Shown here one piece after another: positions 1 through 10,307 of a stretch of DNA of 64,000 nucleotides. Each line of letters starts with the position of its first letter. Positions within the stretch are counted from its first letter, which is position 1. The notes beneath the pieces were generated by a model. It did not search any database, was not told the origin of the DNA, and was given only the letters and a program-made list of their open reading frames with translations. The translations under genes and the position numbers were made by a program. This DNA comes from Zymoseptoria tritici IPO323 (taxonomy: Eukaryota > Ascomycota > Dothideomycetes > Mycosphaerellales > Mycosphaerellaceae): contig NC_018206.1 of assembly GCF_000219625.1 (NCBI RefSeq), positions 186,001-250,000 on the forward strand, read 5' to 3'.

Positions 1-1740
1 AATGGCTTCACATTGGTGTCGCTGCTGTCAGCGCTATCAGAGCGGTGTTTGGTGAGCGGTGTAGCCACCGCTGGTGGAGGTTTTAAGCGGTGTGAGCACG
101 TCGTTCGTGTGCTCGTATTCGTGACCGCGTTGCCTGCGACAGAAGGTGGGTTGCTGGTGCATATATATGGTGGTAGATCGCAGTGAATTGGTGTATCCAA
201 ACCTCCACTGTCCCTTCAATTGTCTGTTCACTCGCAATGCCCTATATCAATCCACAACACTCGTTTGCAAGCTCCAGCAGCTCCGACGCCTTTGATCCAC
301 CACAACACCCCCTTCCTTCAGCAGCTCGTGTCGTTGGTCACCGTCCAGTGCTCGCGAATGGCATGGTCGGTCGACGACTGTTGCCATGGCCAGCTCCAGC
401 TCCAGCGACACCTGAGCCAGAGCCAGCAGCTGAGCCAGCAGCCGAGCCAGCAGCGTTCGAGCAACCAGTGCATGTTGATCGAGGGCTCATTCCATACACC
501 ATTCGTCAGCAAATCAAGGCTCTCAAACGCATCGCTGGCTGGACCTTTGCTCGCATTGCAGCTGCTCTTGATGAGCCATATACCACCGTTCAGAGGGTGG
601 CGAATGAGGCAGCAACACCTGGTCGACACCTTCACAGTCACCTGCACGGACTGCGTCAGTTTGGCACCCCTGTGGCCAACCGGATCATCGACTATGTCAC
701 TGGCAGCGCAGAAGGACGCAGAGCGACCTATCAGCAGATCAAAGAGCAGCTCGAATTGGTATGCTCGGTCGACACCATTCGCCGCAGGCTCAACGAGCGT
801 GGATACTTCAAGCGAGTGGCCAAACGAGCGCCGTTCTTGGATGCTGATGGACTCGATTTAAGGCCACAGTTCGGTCAGTGGTGCATTGATCAGAGCAACA
901 ATGGCCGGACCTTCCAGTTCGGTGATTCAGCTGCGTTTGGCCAAGGTGGTCAACAGAAGTTTCTGGTTATTCGTCGTGCTGATGAGGTGTTTGATCCGGA
1001 CTGTCTTGGGCCAAAATACCGGCGCCAGAAGACGCAGCTGGTGTTTGGCTTCATCTGCGGTAACAAGAAGAGCAGACTCATCTTCTGGAACAATCAATGG
1101 GGCAAGATGACCGCTGCGAGCCTGAAGGAGCATGTGATACCAGAGCTGCACCGCTTTTGGCGTGAGTGTGGTGATGCAGAGGCTGCGTTGCGACTGCAAG
1201 AGCAATTCGACAGCGGTGTCGAATCCTTCGAGAGCGCCTTCGAGACAATTGACGGCCGCTTTGGAAGCCCAACACCTGTGGCCGAGGACGCCATTGTCGA
1301 CGATGCTGTCAACGGTGATGTGGATATCTCGGTCACCCACGATGCCATGCCAATGCTCATGCTGGACGGTGCATCGGTCCACAAAGCTCCAGCCTTCCGC
1401 AACGAGCTGGATCGCCTTGAGATCCCTCACAGTCTCGACGTCTGGCCAGCCAATTCACCAGACCTCAATCCAATTGAGAACGTGTGGGCCATTATGAAGT
1501 ATCGCCTGAATCGTTTCTACCCATTGCCGTCGACTCCAGAGGTCCACAGACAGCAAATCCAAGAGGTATGGGACTCGCTGACGGAGCACGATATCGGTCG
1601 GATTACGGGCTCGTTTCGGTCGCGTTGCGAGAAGGTGATTGCGCGTAAAGGTCGCCACACGGGCTATTGATGCCGGCGAATCGATTGGGAGCGGTTTCGA
1701 GATGGTGGTGTTGGTGGTTGTGGAGCGGTGAGGGTGCGAA
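1..1740 (+). mobile_element. Tc1/mariner-like DNA transposon, left end perhaps outside the window
   Basis: A class II element is inferred from the intact transposase at 237-1670. I could not find terminal inverted repeats or a flanking TA duplication, so the limits are approximate and the left end may lie before base 1. Both flanks of the transposase carry short copies of an AGCGGTG-type motif (41-48, 55-62 and 86-93 on the left, an inverted copy near 66-72, and further copies near 1690 and 1721). Such subterminal motifs are often transposase-binding sites in this superfamily; that role is inferred here. Unlike the copia elements further along, the element shows no stop-codon damage. Confidence 0.6.
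237..1670 (+). CDS. Tc1/mariner-type DDE transposase, intact
   Basis: A 477-aa transposase expected to cut and rejoin the element's ends in the nucleus. The N-terminal 80 or so residues are Ala/Pro/Glu-rich. A helix-turn-helix region follows (the part around YTIRQQIKALKRIAGWTFAR), then a catalytic DDE_3-like domain. Candidate acidic residues are D230 (in FGDS), D377 (in LMLDGASVH) and E414 (in DLNPIENVW), with 36 residues between the last two. The first acidic site reads GDS where many relatives have DE. The frame is open from position 183, but the methionine at 237 gives the more natural start. No stop or frameshift is seen, so the gene could still be active. No intron is needed. A spliced alternative N-terminus cannot be excluded. 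Confidence 0.85.
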   Translation: MPYINPQHSFASSSSSDAFDPPQHPLPSAARVVGHRPVLANGMVGRRLLPWPAPAPATPEPEPAAEPAAEPAAFEQPVHVDRGLIPYTIRQQIKALKRIAGWTFARIAAALDEPYTTVQRVANEAATPGRHLHSHLHGLRQFGTPVANRIIDYVTGSAEGRRATYQQIKEQLELVCSVDTIRRRLNERGYFKRVAKRAPFLDADGLDLRPQFGQWCIDQSNNGRTFQFGDSAAFGQGGQQKFLVIRRADEVFDPDCLGPKYRRQKTQLVFGFICGNKKSRLIFWNNQWGKMTAASLKEHVIPELHRFWRECGDAEAALRLQEQFDSGVESFESAFETIDGRFGSPTPVAEDAIVDDAVNGDVDISVTHDAMPMLMLDGASVHKAPAFRNELDRLEIPHSLDVWPANSPDLNPIENVWAIMKYRLNRFYPLPSTPEVHRQQIQEVWDSLTEHDIGRITGSFRSRCEKVIARKGRHTGY

Positions 1741-2383
1741 GTCAAGCTGAATTTTCAGCTATCCATTCTTTCCCGGATTTTGCTTTGTAATCAATTAGTT
1801 CGTCAAGTGAAGTCAGATAGACTGATTTAATTGGCTCGCTTAACGCGGGCCGCACCTTCCGTCGGCCTCAATCACACCAAGGGTCCCTTGCACGTGACAT
1901 GGTTTAAGTGGGTACCCGTCGCACTGGTGTGTTGACTGTAGTATGCAAATGCAGTCCTAACGGTTCCCCAGGAACCACACCGCACTCACGACGGTGCTGG
2001 CGCGAGATGCATGAGCCAGACAAGGGTTTGATAAGCAATCGCCATGTTCCCAGCTCCGCGCCCTGGATCAATGAGATTGTTTGACCGGGAGTCCGTATAA
2101 TGCTGGCAAAGCAATGGACCACATCCCATCCTTGATGGATGATCGGGAAGTGAACACCCCCAGGAGCCGGAGTTTATATCTTTGAGAACAAAACTCCCAC
2201 AAGTCGCCTCTTTCTTCATTCTTCTTCCACGCATCATCCTCCTTTGATCCACCCACTCACCGTTCATCCACTCATTTTTCTCACCCAAGTCATTCGTTAA
2301 CAGTCCGTTTGTCAATCTTCACACTTCACTGCGCACTCTCACTGACAATTCCTCCACAGGGGATCCTCCTGTTCCTCCTCAAG
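1671..2383. other. Intergenic, promoter side of the 2384 gene
   Basis: No gene is supported here. The last 200 bases are pyrimidine-rich (CT-rich from about 2205 to 2380), as is usual upstream of highly expressed fungal genes, and probably hold the transcription start of the following gene. Confidence 0.5.
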
Positions 2384-3640
2384 ATGCGTTTCGCATCCAT
2401 CCTCGGCGGCATGGCCCTTGCCGCCATGTCGGTCTCGGCCATGCCCGCACTGGCACCGAAAGAACAAACACAAGACCTCGCCGAGCGCCAACTGGAAATC
2501 GTCGCAGGCGTTGCTGCTACTGTCAAGGCTGAGGTCGATGCGACCGTCAACCTTTCTGGAATCAACATCGAAGCTGGAGTGAGCGGCGAGCTCGATGCAT
2601 GCATTGAGATCCTCATCGAGATCGGTAACCTCTTTGCCGACATCGAAATCGCCATCGGTGGTGTTGCGGAAATCACCGCCCTCGCTGGTCTGGCCGTTGA
2701 ACTCGACGTCGACCTCCGCGTTCAGATCCAAGCACTCATCCACCTCTGCCTCGAGCTCGAAGCCAAGATCCGAGTTCTCGGAATTGTTGAAATTGATGTC
2801 CGCCTCCTACTCGAGCTCACTGCTCAGCTCCAAGCACTCCTCGAGGTCCACATCCACGTCGGAACCATCACTGGCATCGAGATCAAGGTCTGGCTGGAGG
2901 CATGCATCCACATCATCGCCGAGATCACCGGTCACATCAACATTGGCATTGGCTTCGGCAACGTCGGCAACGGCGCAGATATCGACATCAAGGCTGAGCT
3001 CGACGTTGGTGTTGTCTTCGCCATCGGCTTCGGTCTCATCGGAGGAACCGCCCCAAGCTACCCCCCGAACCAGGTCGACAACGGATCGCCACCAGGCTAC
3101 GCTCTCCCAAGCGTCAACGGACCACCACCAGGGTACGCTGTCCCAACCGGCGGCGAAGGTCCTCCAGTTCCTTACGGCCCTCCCGCCGCCACCAGCTCTG
3201 CACCCCCCAATGACCCAGCAACCACTGACTCGCCCACTCCACCAGCAACAACTGAGGCTCCGCCACCACCTGGACCAAGCACCTTCGTCCCACCGAACAG
3301 CGCAAACATCACCTCTGCACCTCCCCACCCAACTGGTTCCGGAATCCCGCCACCCCGCACTGGTACTGCACCACCTGGCACTGGCTCTGTCGTACCACCA
3401 ATCACCACTGGCACTCCACCACCAGCATCATCCGGCCTCCCCCCACCAAACTCAGCCAACTCTTCCATGCCCATCTTCCCAACAACTACCGGTGGCGATC
3501 CGCCTCCATACACCATTCCATACGTTCACTCGTCGAGCACGCCGTGCCCCATCGTGCCCAGCATCTCCATCTACGAGCCCACATACAACACCATCCCCAT
3601 CTACGCCGCACCAACCACCAGCGCCTACGGTTACTACTAG
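2384..3640 (+). CDS. Secreted protein: cysteine-free amphipathic core plus Pro/Thr-rich tail
   Basis: A 418-residue protein of unknown function. The start at 2384 gives a clean signal peptide (MRFASILGGMALAAMSVSAM), so the frame upstream is taken as 5' leader. Residues of about 50-225 form a long alternating hydrophobic/acidic segment rich in I-E-I, L-E-L and I-D-I patterns, with scattered Cys in LDACIEI, HLCLEL and LEACIHI contexts. A tail of about 190 residues follows, rich in Pro, Thr, Ser and Gly, with PPP-GYA-type repeats, and the protein ends in aromatic residues (YGYY). There is no GPI signal. The architecture suggests an extracellular or cell-wall protein whose beta- or amphipathic-helix core is presented on an O-glycosylated stalk. 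The exact role is not recognisable. No intron is needed. Confidence 0.8.
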   Translation: MRFASILGGMALAAMSVSAMPALAPKEQTQDLAERQLEIVAGVAATVKAEVDATVNLSGINIEAGVSGELDACIEILIEIGNLFADIEIAIGGVAEITALAGLAVELDVDLRVQIQALIHLCLELEAKIRVLGIVEIDVRLLLELTAQLQALLEVHIHVGTITGIEIKVWLEACIHIIAEITGHINIGIGFGNVGNGADIDIKAELDVGVVFAIGFGLIGGTAPSYPPNQVDNGSPPGYALPSVNGPPPGYAVPTGGEGPPVPYGPPAATSSAPPNDPATTDSPTPPATTEAPPPPGPSTFVPPNSANITSAPPHPTGSGIPPPRTGTAPPGTGSVVPPITTGTPPPASSGLPPPNSANSSMPIFPTTTGGDPPPYTIPYVHSSSTPCPIVPSISIYEPTYNTIPIYAAPTTSAYGYY

Positions 3641-4276
3641 ACGCTCTCGCCGTCAACGCCAGGGAATGGTCGTTCTGCACATAGATGTCGGTGGCAACAT
3701 TGTTGCTGGAACGCAGACGAGCCAAATGACTATTCTAAATCATGTGGAGGGAACTGGTGGTTTTTCATTCTGTATGTAATGCGGGCGTTGCGCTGTTTCT
3801 CGCATGGCGCCCGAGCGTTTATTAATTGTGCAATGGAATGTTTATCTGGTTGATCATGCTTCACTTCAACTGTATGTGATGTCTTGTGTGTGCGTGTCTG
3901 AGATGAATGAGTGATGCCGTTGTCTATCTACCGTGTGTGCATTGTACTGCTGCCATGGAATGAAAAGGTTTGCGATGGAAACGGAGCCAAAATGCCGTCT
4001 TCGCTTCGATCTCATGCAACATCGCTCGTTGTGCCGCTTGTGCGTGTCGCTCGATCGTTCTGTCCGACACGTATGTCCACTTCAATGGATACACTGACGC
4101 ACATGTAAAGCCATGTCCGAACATGTATCGAGTTGTAACATTATCTGCACAGCAAACAAGCCGTCTGGCATTCTTCTGCGCCTGGATTAGACCAGATGGC
4201 ATGCCACCGAACATGTACCATAGGTCATCAAGCTGATGAGGCACGAATTCAAGCAGGCAGTCTCTGCACATGACAG

Positions 4277-4676
4277 TATGCCGACACCAGGTTCAACGAT
4301 GCGATCAATCGCAAGGACACGTTGAAGATAGGCGGACAAAACGTCCAAGGAGATGGGTCATCGAAAGATGTACTTTCCCTTCAAGCTGCGTTGAGCATCG
4401 CTGCATCGCAGGGTAAGATTGCATATCTGTCTTTTGGTATCTACAGGACTCTGAGCAGCATCACCATGCAAGTGGTAATCGACCAGTGGAGGTGGAAGGT
4501 GTACCGTTTCTGCATCGGTACATGTATCCGGCTGTGCCAACATTCCCACGCTGGTTGTCCACATTGACCAGAGCGGGATTGCGAGTACTGTCTATATGCA
4601 GGAAATGGGTTTCATTGCAATCCAGACTCTTCCAGATGCCATCATCCTTCAGACGGGCCACGAAGATCTGCAGAAG
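4277..4676 (+). pseudogene. Decayed beta-helix glycosidase-like fragment
   Basis: A short frame from 4277 reads NDAINRKDTLKIGGQNVQGD followed by an S-S-K-D-V-L-S-L-Q-A-A-L segment and SQGKIAYLSFGIYR. This resembles the GDG-x-x-DD-x-x-A-L-Q-A-A-I and K-I-Y-F-P-x-G-x-Y motifs of the pectate-lyase-3/GH55 glucanase beta-helix fold. The frame then breaks and shifts (pieces near 4480-4676). No complete gene surrounds it. It is best read as a relic, though it could be one exon of a gene I could not reconstruct. Confidence 0.35.
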
Positions 4677-7600
4677 ATGAGAGCGTCAGCTGGTGCTGCG
4701 CACAGGTGAACATGGCAGGATCAAATCACGACAACGTCACGACGTCTTGATCAGCTTCGAAGGAGCCTGCGATGACGAGATCAGTTGTTGCAGTGGACAT
4801 GACTGCCCAGCGACAAATCTTGGCCCCCATCTGATATCAATCAGCTCCGTATACATCACGCCTCTAATGAGTCGGCAGTGTTATCCGAGCTGCTGTGAAA
4901 GGCGGCGTGCTCATTTAAGCGAAAAAGGGCACTTGGATCCGTGGGCTCGGCAAGGCATCTCCAAAGACACCGCAATAGCAGCATGCCGAATGGACACTCA
5001 CCTCACGCCGCGAGCGAGAATGACTCTTGCAGCTGTCCTACACCAACGCTGCCAACGTCTTCAGATCTTCCAGTCCGAAGGAACCACAGTCAAGCCAGCA
5101 GAGATACAACGACCACCCTACTCGACCGATCACTGCGACTTTGTTTCATCCCAGCGTCAGTGGAGTAATATCCAAAGAGTCTGCAAGATGGGTGTGTCCG
5201 AGACCTTCAACAGCGGGAGCAACATATACGTTTCTTGCAATCAAATTCCCACCTTCTTGCTGTGGATGAACTTGGCTGGCCACAAGCAGTGACCATTGTT
5301 CCGCCGGCAGCGGAAACTTCGACGGCGAGCAGCAAGCGAGTATGAGCCTCATTGATAAGACTTCGCCCAACCTGTAAGTGTGTGGTATGAGGACTCATGC
5401 AGCGCATTATGCGATGCGACTGTCGAACGGCAAGGAGTTCGGCGATGGTGACAATGGTGGCTTCGGCGGCGCTTGAGGAACCTCGTGGCGAAGGTCGGAA
5501 GGTAAAGCTATCGATGTTTTCGGAGGAATGCTGCATTTCGCGTCTCTTTGGATGCATCTTGGAACAAGGCGGAGGAATCGTGCGGATGTGACTGGCGAAA
5601 CATTGTATTCTCTGACCGTATCTTGGTCGAGACATTCTTCGCGCGGTACGAGAGCTGGACGATCAATCAGATGATGCATGCAAGCCTCGCAAACGATGTG
5701 CTCCAAGGATCGATATCGCTGTCCTCAGACATTGAACAGTACGCTGGATGTGGGCTTGCATCGATTATTGGCATTCGCTGTGAGCAACCTCGCCGGAGCA
5801 CGCAATCTTTCCGCATTGCTGCTATCGCTGCTTGCTCCGAGTCTTCCACATATCCCGGTCGCATCCAACATTTCCAAAGATTGCGAGAGCAGGGATGTTG
5901 AATCGAGAAGCACCGCTGTACCGAACAACAAGATGCGTCATCGGACTTGGTGCCGCGTGTCTTGGTCTGGAAAGAAGGTCGAAGGAGAACCATTCGACGA
6001 GAAAGTGGTGATGGACCATACTGATGACCGAGATCCAAGGTCCAGGCCTGTCCAGAACGTTTCCGTGAGATGGCTCGATTTCCCAACGGCAGGCATCGCA
6101 AGGATTGCCAAAGTAGCACGAATTATTAGCAGAAGCTCGAGCTGCTTGACGGCGATTTGTGGCGTCTTGCGATCTCATCTCCGCGCCTTGGACTTGTCAA
6201 CGCGCGGAACAATAGCCAACTGTCCAGGACCAGGAGCTCTGCGCAATAAGCAGGAAATGGTTCTTCGGCGTTGGATTTCCGAACCCTAGCTTTGTGATTC
6301 AATTTCGTGCTGGATGAGTGAGACCAGGATCAGGCGGATGGGATGATGAGAGGTTTTGATGAGGACCATGATTCCCGAGCCGGCGTGCAATGGAATGATT
6401 GAGTGTCTTTGAGCGCGATGAGAGCGACGTGCTTTGGTCGAAGTCATGGAGTACACTGTAATTGAGTCCGGAGGTGGATTGCCTCCTCAGCAAAGCGCTC
6501 AGGTAGCTGATGCTGCCATGATGATTGGAACTGCTCTCCAAAACTAGACTCACCGAAGCCGACGGTTCCAGACCCTAACAGCAATCTCAAAGACGGCCTT
6601 TGCGTTCCGATAATCCCATCACTCCTATAACGGCAGCGACTCCGATATACGAGGTATGGTATTGCGACACGCCCTTCTCAGCGAGTCTTCTCTCACGAGA
6701 TCCTGCCGACACGTGATCTTCGATATGAGAGCACAGGGAAGGCGGAGTAAGGGAGATCTCGCCTCGTCCTTTTCCCGAAAGCGTGTGTCAGACGGCGTGT
6801 TTATAGGTCAGATATCCCTGCGACTCGCGCTCCACCGCGTGAAACGTCTGCACTCTGCAGCAGTCGAGTCGTGGGGTGAAACGACCATGTGTGGACGGCG
6901 GTCCTGCCGGCAGTCATCATTATTCAACCATCGCTTCCGTTGTGCTGGAAGATGACTGGCAACTGGCAGGGTGTTGGTGGTGTTGTGCCCTTCCTAATGC
7001 ATGACATGTACAACTCGACTGCTCGTTAGTGCCGTCCATGTGCTCCCCAAACCCAACCCTAATGAGCGGATCTATCGCGGCAAACCGCACAGCCTCAGGC
7101 GAGAAGTCGTGGCTTTGCTTGATGATCAGCAACCTTCTGGATGTCGATCCGAAGCAATGGAAGATTCAGGTGGAAGATTCAGGACTCCCGTCCGTTGCTC
7201 TTATTACCACAAAGGTGCAGTGCTGCCATGTCGACGATTCACACCGCCCGTTGATGACGGATAATTGACCTATTTTCCGCGTGCCAAAATTGACGTCGGC
7301 GGCTTCTGAAACTCAGCAGCGGCACAGTGGGACCAATGGTTGGTTCGACGGCTCAGAAAGCTTGACCAGGTAAAGGCTCGCCTCGCCTCCTCCTCCTTGC
7401 CTCCCTGCCGATGGTACCTGCAGCGGACACACTACGGAAATGAGCAAGGGCGAATGATCAAGCGAGAAAGCAAAGACAACCGACAGTCCACAGCAGTGCC
7501 ATTATTAGAGCAGAGAAGAACAACCACGATATACACGCTGGAACAATACTCGATTGATGGCCACGCGCCGCCGTTTGGCCAAGGTCCAGCGTGGTAAGAT

Positions 7601-8589
7601 TTTCGAGACGATATCAGAAACCTTCCCCTTTGTTGCATGACGAACACAGACCAGGATCAGGCCTGCAAGTGCTCGATGGCACTTTCATCTTCTCGTCCGC
7701 CAGCCTTGGGCAGATCACAAAGACTATCGATGAGCTCCGACCGGCGACGGCGAGGCTGGACCAAAGTCTGGTCTCGTTGGTGACGACGGCGGTCAATTTC
7801 ATCGAAATTGTTGTCTCGTGTCCAGTGGGTCGACAAGTCTCCAGATCCCCTGTCCAGCTGGTCGAATCGTCTTTGAAGAGATCATTGCAATACATCACAG
7901 CGACGACGGGACAATAATGGCAACAACCGTCCGTCTCACAGTCCACAGCAGTCAACAACCACAGCGTCGTCGTCAGTCGACACGCACCTCGATCCGCAAT
8001 CCACCGACGAAATTGACGCAGACAGGATCAGTCCGGTACCTGCAGCGAAACCATGCCCTTCAATCTCCAGCGCGGCTGGGGACCCTCGTCCAGGGTTGCT
8101 TTCTTGAGTTGCTTCCCGTCTCAAACGCTGCCCGAGAGAGAGCGGGACCCGGCAATCGACCGACGAGACTCCAGAACTAGACCTGGCAATGCTGGCATAG
8201 TTCTATCGACAGCCACTCGCACGTCGTCCTGTCGTGCGGCTCCACCACGCAGAAGCCACCCGCGGCCCCATGTCCTCTCGTACTCTGAGACGGGGATCTG
8301 ACATGCTGTGCTGCCAAAAGTGTAATATTGTCCGCCCATCAACACTCCCGGCGCCTATCCACTCACCACTTTGATCCATGGCCCAAATTTCCATACCCTA
8401 CCGATCGCTTCGCGCCCTGGCCGATGCGCTCTGTCGTTGCATGCAGGTATAATAGTCCCTTTCCTTCTCAGGCCCTCCATCTTCCTTTTCCCATCATCAC
8501 TCCACTGTCGTTTACTCATCCCACCATTTACGCTCTTTAATACCACCCATCACCTTCAAACTCACCCAACCTCATCCCAATCCGTCAAG
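4677..8589. other. Gene-poor stretch
   Basis: About 3.9 kb with no convincing gene. Several open frames of 60-200 codons occur on both strands (the longest are 4693-5292 and 5678-6289 on the plus strand), but they overlap one another, have random-looking composition and no recognisable domain. Base composition is like that of neighbouring genes rather than AT-rich, so it is not a RIP block. CT-rich sequence near 8440-8580 is the likely promoter of the gene at 8590. Confidence 0.4.
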
Positions 8590-9672
8590 ATGATCTCCAA
8601 CGTTGTCGCTCTCGGCTTCGCCGGCATGGCTGCCGCTGCCTACGCTCCGCAAGGACCACCTCAGGCTTACGGTGCTGCATCCAGCTCCGCTCCTGCGGGT
8701 CCTCCTCCAAGCTACGGCACTTCCACCGCCCCGGTGTACCAGCCCGAGACCACCTCTGCTCCTGCTGAGTCCTCCGCTACCGCCACCTACATCACTTGCT
8801 CTGAGGCGACGGTTCTGACCTGGTACTCGTCCACGATTCAAGTGCCACACCCAACGGTCGTCACCTTGACCCACCCCGTCGAGAGCATGCCGGCGTCGAC
8901 TACGCCATGCCCCACTTCGACTGAGGCCCCCGCCCCATCGCACCCCGCTGGCGACCAGTGCGCCCAGAAGTGCAACATGGACTACGACCACTGCCGCAAC
9001 GGTCCCGACGCCAACATGGCTGAGTGCGCCTCCGAGTACGCCAGCTGCGTCGGTTACAACCCATTCACCGGCTCGAGCTTCATGTCCGCCACGGCTTGCT
9101 CTTCCACTCCCGCCCCAACAGGCCCAGCCCCAACGGCCCCCGCCCCAACAGGCCCGGCTCCACCTCCATACCAAACGGCTCCGGCTTCTGCTCCTGCGCC
9201 ATCGCACCCCGCTGGCGACCAGTGCGCCCAGAAGTGCAACATGGACTACGACCACTGCCGCAACGGTCCCGACGCCAACATGGCTGAGTGCGCTTCCGAG
9301 TACGCCAGCTGCGTCGGCTACAACCCATTCACCGGCTCGAGCTTCATGTCCGCCACGGCTTGCTCTTCCACTCCCGCCCCAACAGGCCCGGCTCCACCTC
9401 CAGCTACCACCCCGGTCTCGCCTGTGAACACTGCTCCGGCCTACGTTCCTCAGCCAGGCCCACCTGCACCCGTTGCCACCTCGCCTGCTTCTCCAGTGCA
9501 GCCACCAACCTACCAGAGCCACCCAGCGTACCCAGCCAACAACGCTACCACCCCAGCTGGCACCGGTGCTCCACCAAGCCAGACCAGCCCAGTTGTTTAC
9601 CACGGTGCTGCCGCCCAGGTCGCCGCTGGTGCTTTCACCGGCCTCGCCGCCGTCCTCGCTTTCTTCTTGTAA
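8590..9672 (+). CDS. GPI-anchored cell-surface protein with two identical six-cysteine modules
   Basis: A 360-aa protein. Start at 8590 gives the signal peptide MISNVVALGFAGMAAAAYA. Pro/Ala/Ser/Thr-rich linkers then flank two copies of one cysteine module, each with six cysteines spaced C-x3-C-x6-C-x10-C-x6-C-x16-C. The C-terminus (small residues, then a hydrophobic stretch ending LAAVLAFFL) is a typical GPI-attachment signal. A wall or plasma-membrane mannoprotein, possibly adhesive, is inferred. The module is not one I can name; it lacks the eight cysteines of CFEM domains. The two modules are identical in protein sequence and almost identical in DNA. No intron is seen. Confidence 0.85.
   Translation: MISNVVALGFAGMAAAAYAPQGPPQAYGAASSSAPAGPPPSYGTSTAPVYQPETTSAPAESSATATYITCSEATVLTWYSSTIQVPHPTVVTLTHPVESMPASTTPCPTSTEAPAPSHPAGDQCAQKCNMDYDHCRNGPDANMAECASEYASCVGYNPFTGSSFMSATACSSTPAPTGPAPTAPAPTGPAPPPYQTAPASAPAPSHPAGDQCAQKCNMDYDHCRNGPDANMAECASEYASCVGYNPFTGSSFMSATACSSTPAPTGPAPPPATTPVSPVNTAPAYVPQPGPPAPVATSPASPVQPPTYQSHPAYPANNATTPAGTGAPPSQTSPVVYHGAAAQVAAGAFTGLAAVLAFFL
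8935..9389 (+). repeat. 264-bp in-frame tandem duplication inside the GPI-protein gene
   Basis: Bases 8935-9125 recur at 9199-9389 with only two synonymous differences in 191 bp (gcc/gct and ggt/ggc). The period is 264 bp, or 88 codons, so the frame is kept. The near identity implies recent duplication or ongoing gene conversion. Confidence 0.95.
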
Positions 9673-10307
9673 GCGAGTGACATTGTCGACGATACCTCAC
9701 GTGCCATCTGATGTTTGGAGAACGGAACTTGGAATTGTCAATACGCCAATTGGTCCAGGAAGAGAAAAGTGTGTTGGATCTGTACACATGGTGTTTTGTT
9801 GATTTCTCGGTTGCGGTTTGCTCGCTCTTGCTGCTGTTCCTTTCTTGTGTGACGGCGAGATGACCGCGAGAGAGCCTTTGTGTATGTAAACATGGCTGGC
9901 GTCGTAGTTCGCTTGTAATGTCTTTTCTCGAATAGATATCTTTCCTTTGACAAATACCATCTGCGGTCGCCACCATTCCAGTGTTGTCTCCATCGTGTCT
10001 TGCTTGTGTTGATGATATCGTTGTTGTTTCTATATCGTCAAGACCTTGCTTGTGTTGTGTCAATGTCGTTATTATGAAGTTGCTTTGCTGTGACGATATT
10101 GTTACAGTGTTCCGTCATCGAGTAACGAGGTGAGGTGGATTGAGGTGATGTGAGGAATGCGTTTACGCCGACACCAGACTTCGTCTCATCCATCCCGCCT
10201 CCAGTCATGCAGCACAACTTCAACAACTCTCCAATTGCATTTCATCACCATGACAATCATCTACGAGCTCTACCAACATCGCAGGCCAGCATTAACACAC
10301 AGGAAAT
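9673..10307. other. Convergent 3' intergenic region
   Basis: Separates the GPI-protein gene (plus) from the MFS permease (minus); both genes end here. No gene or strong repeat is seen. Confidence 0.5.

Noticed and set aside
5678..6289. 203-aa plus-strand frame in the gene-poor stretch
   Set aside because: Composition is random-looking, with no signal, domain or splice context, and other frames of similar length overlap it on both strands.
8572..9603. 343-aa minus-strand open frame
   Set aside because: It is antisense to the GPI-protein gene. Its Trp/Arg/Gly-rich composition is the mirror of Pro/Ala/Ser codons, and the sense strand has signal peptide, cysteine pattern and GPI signal.
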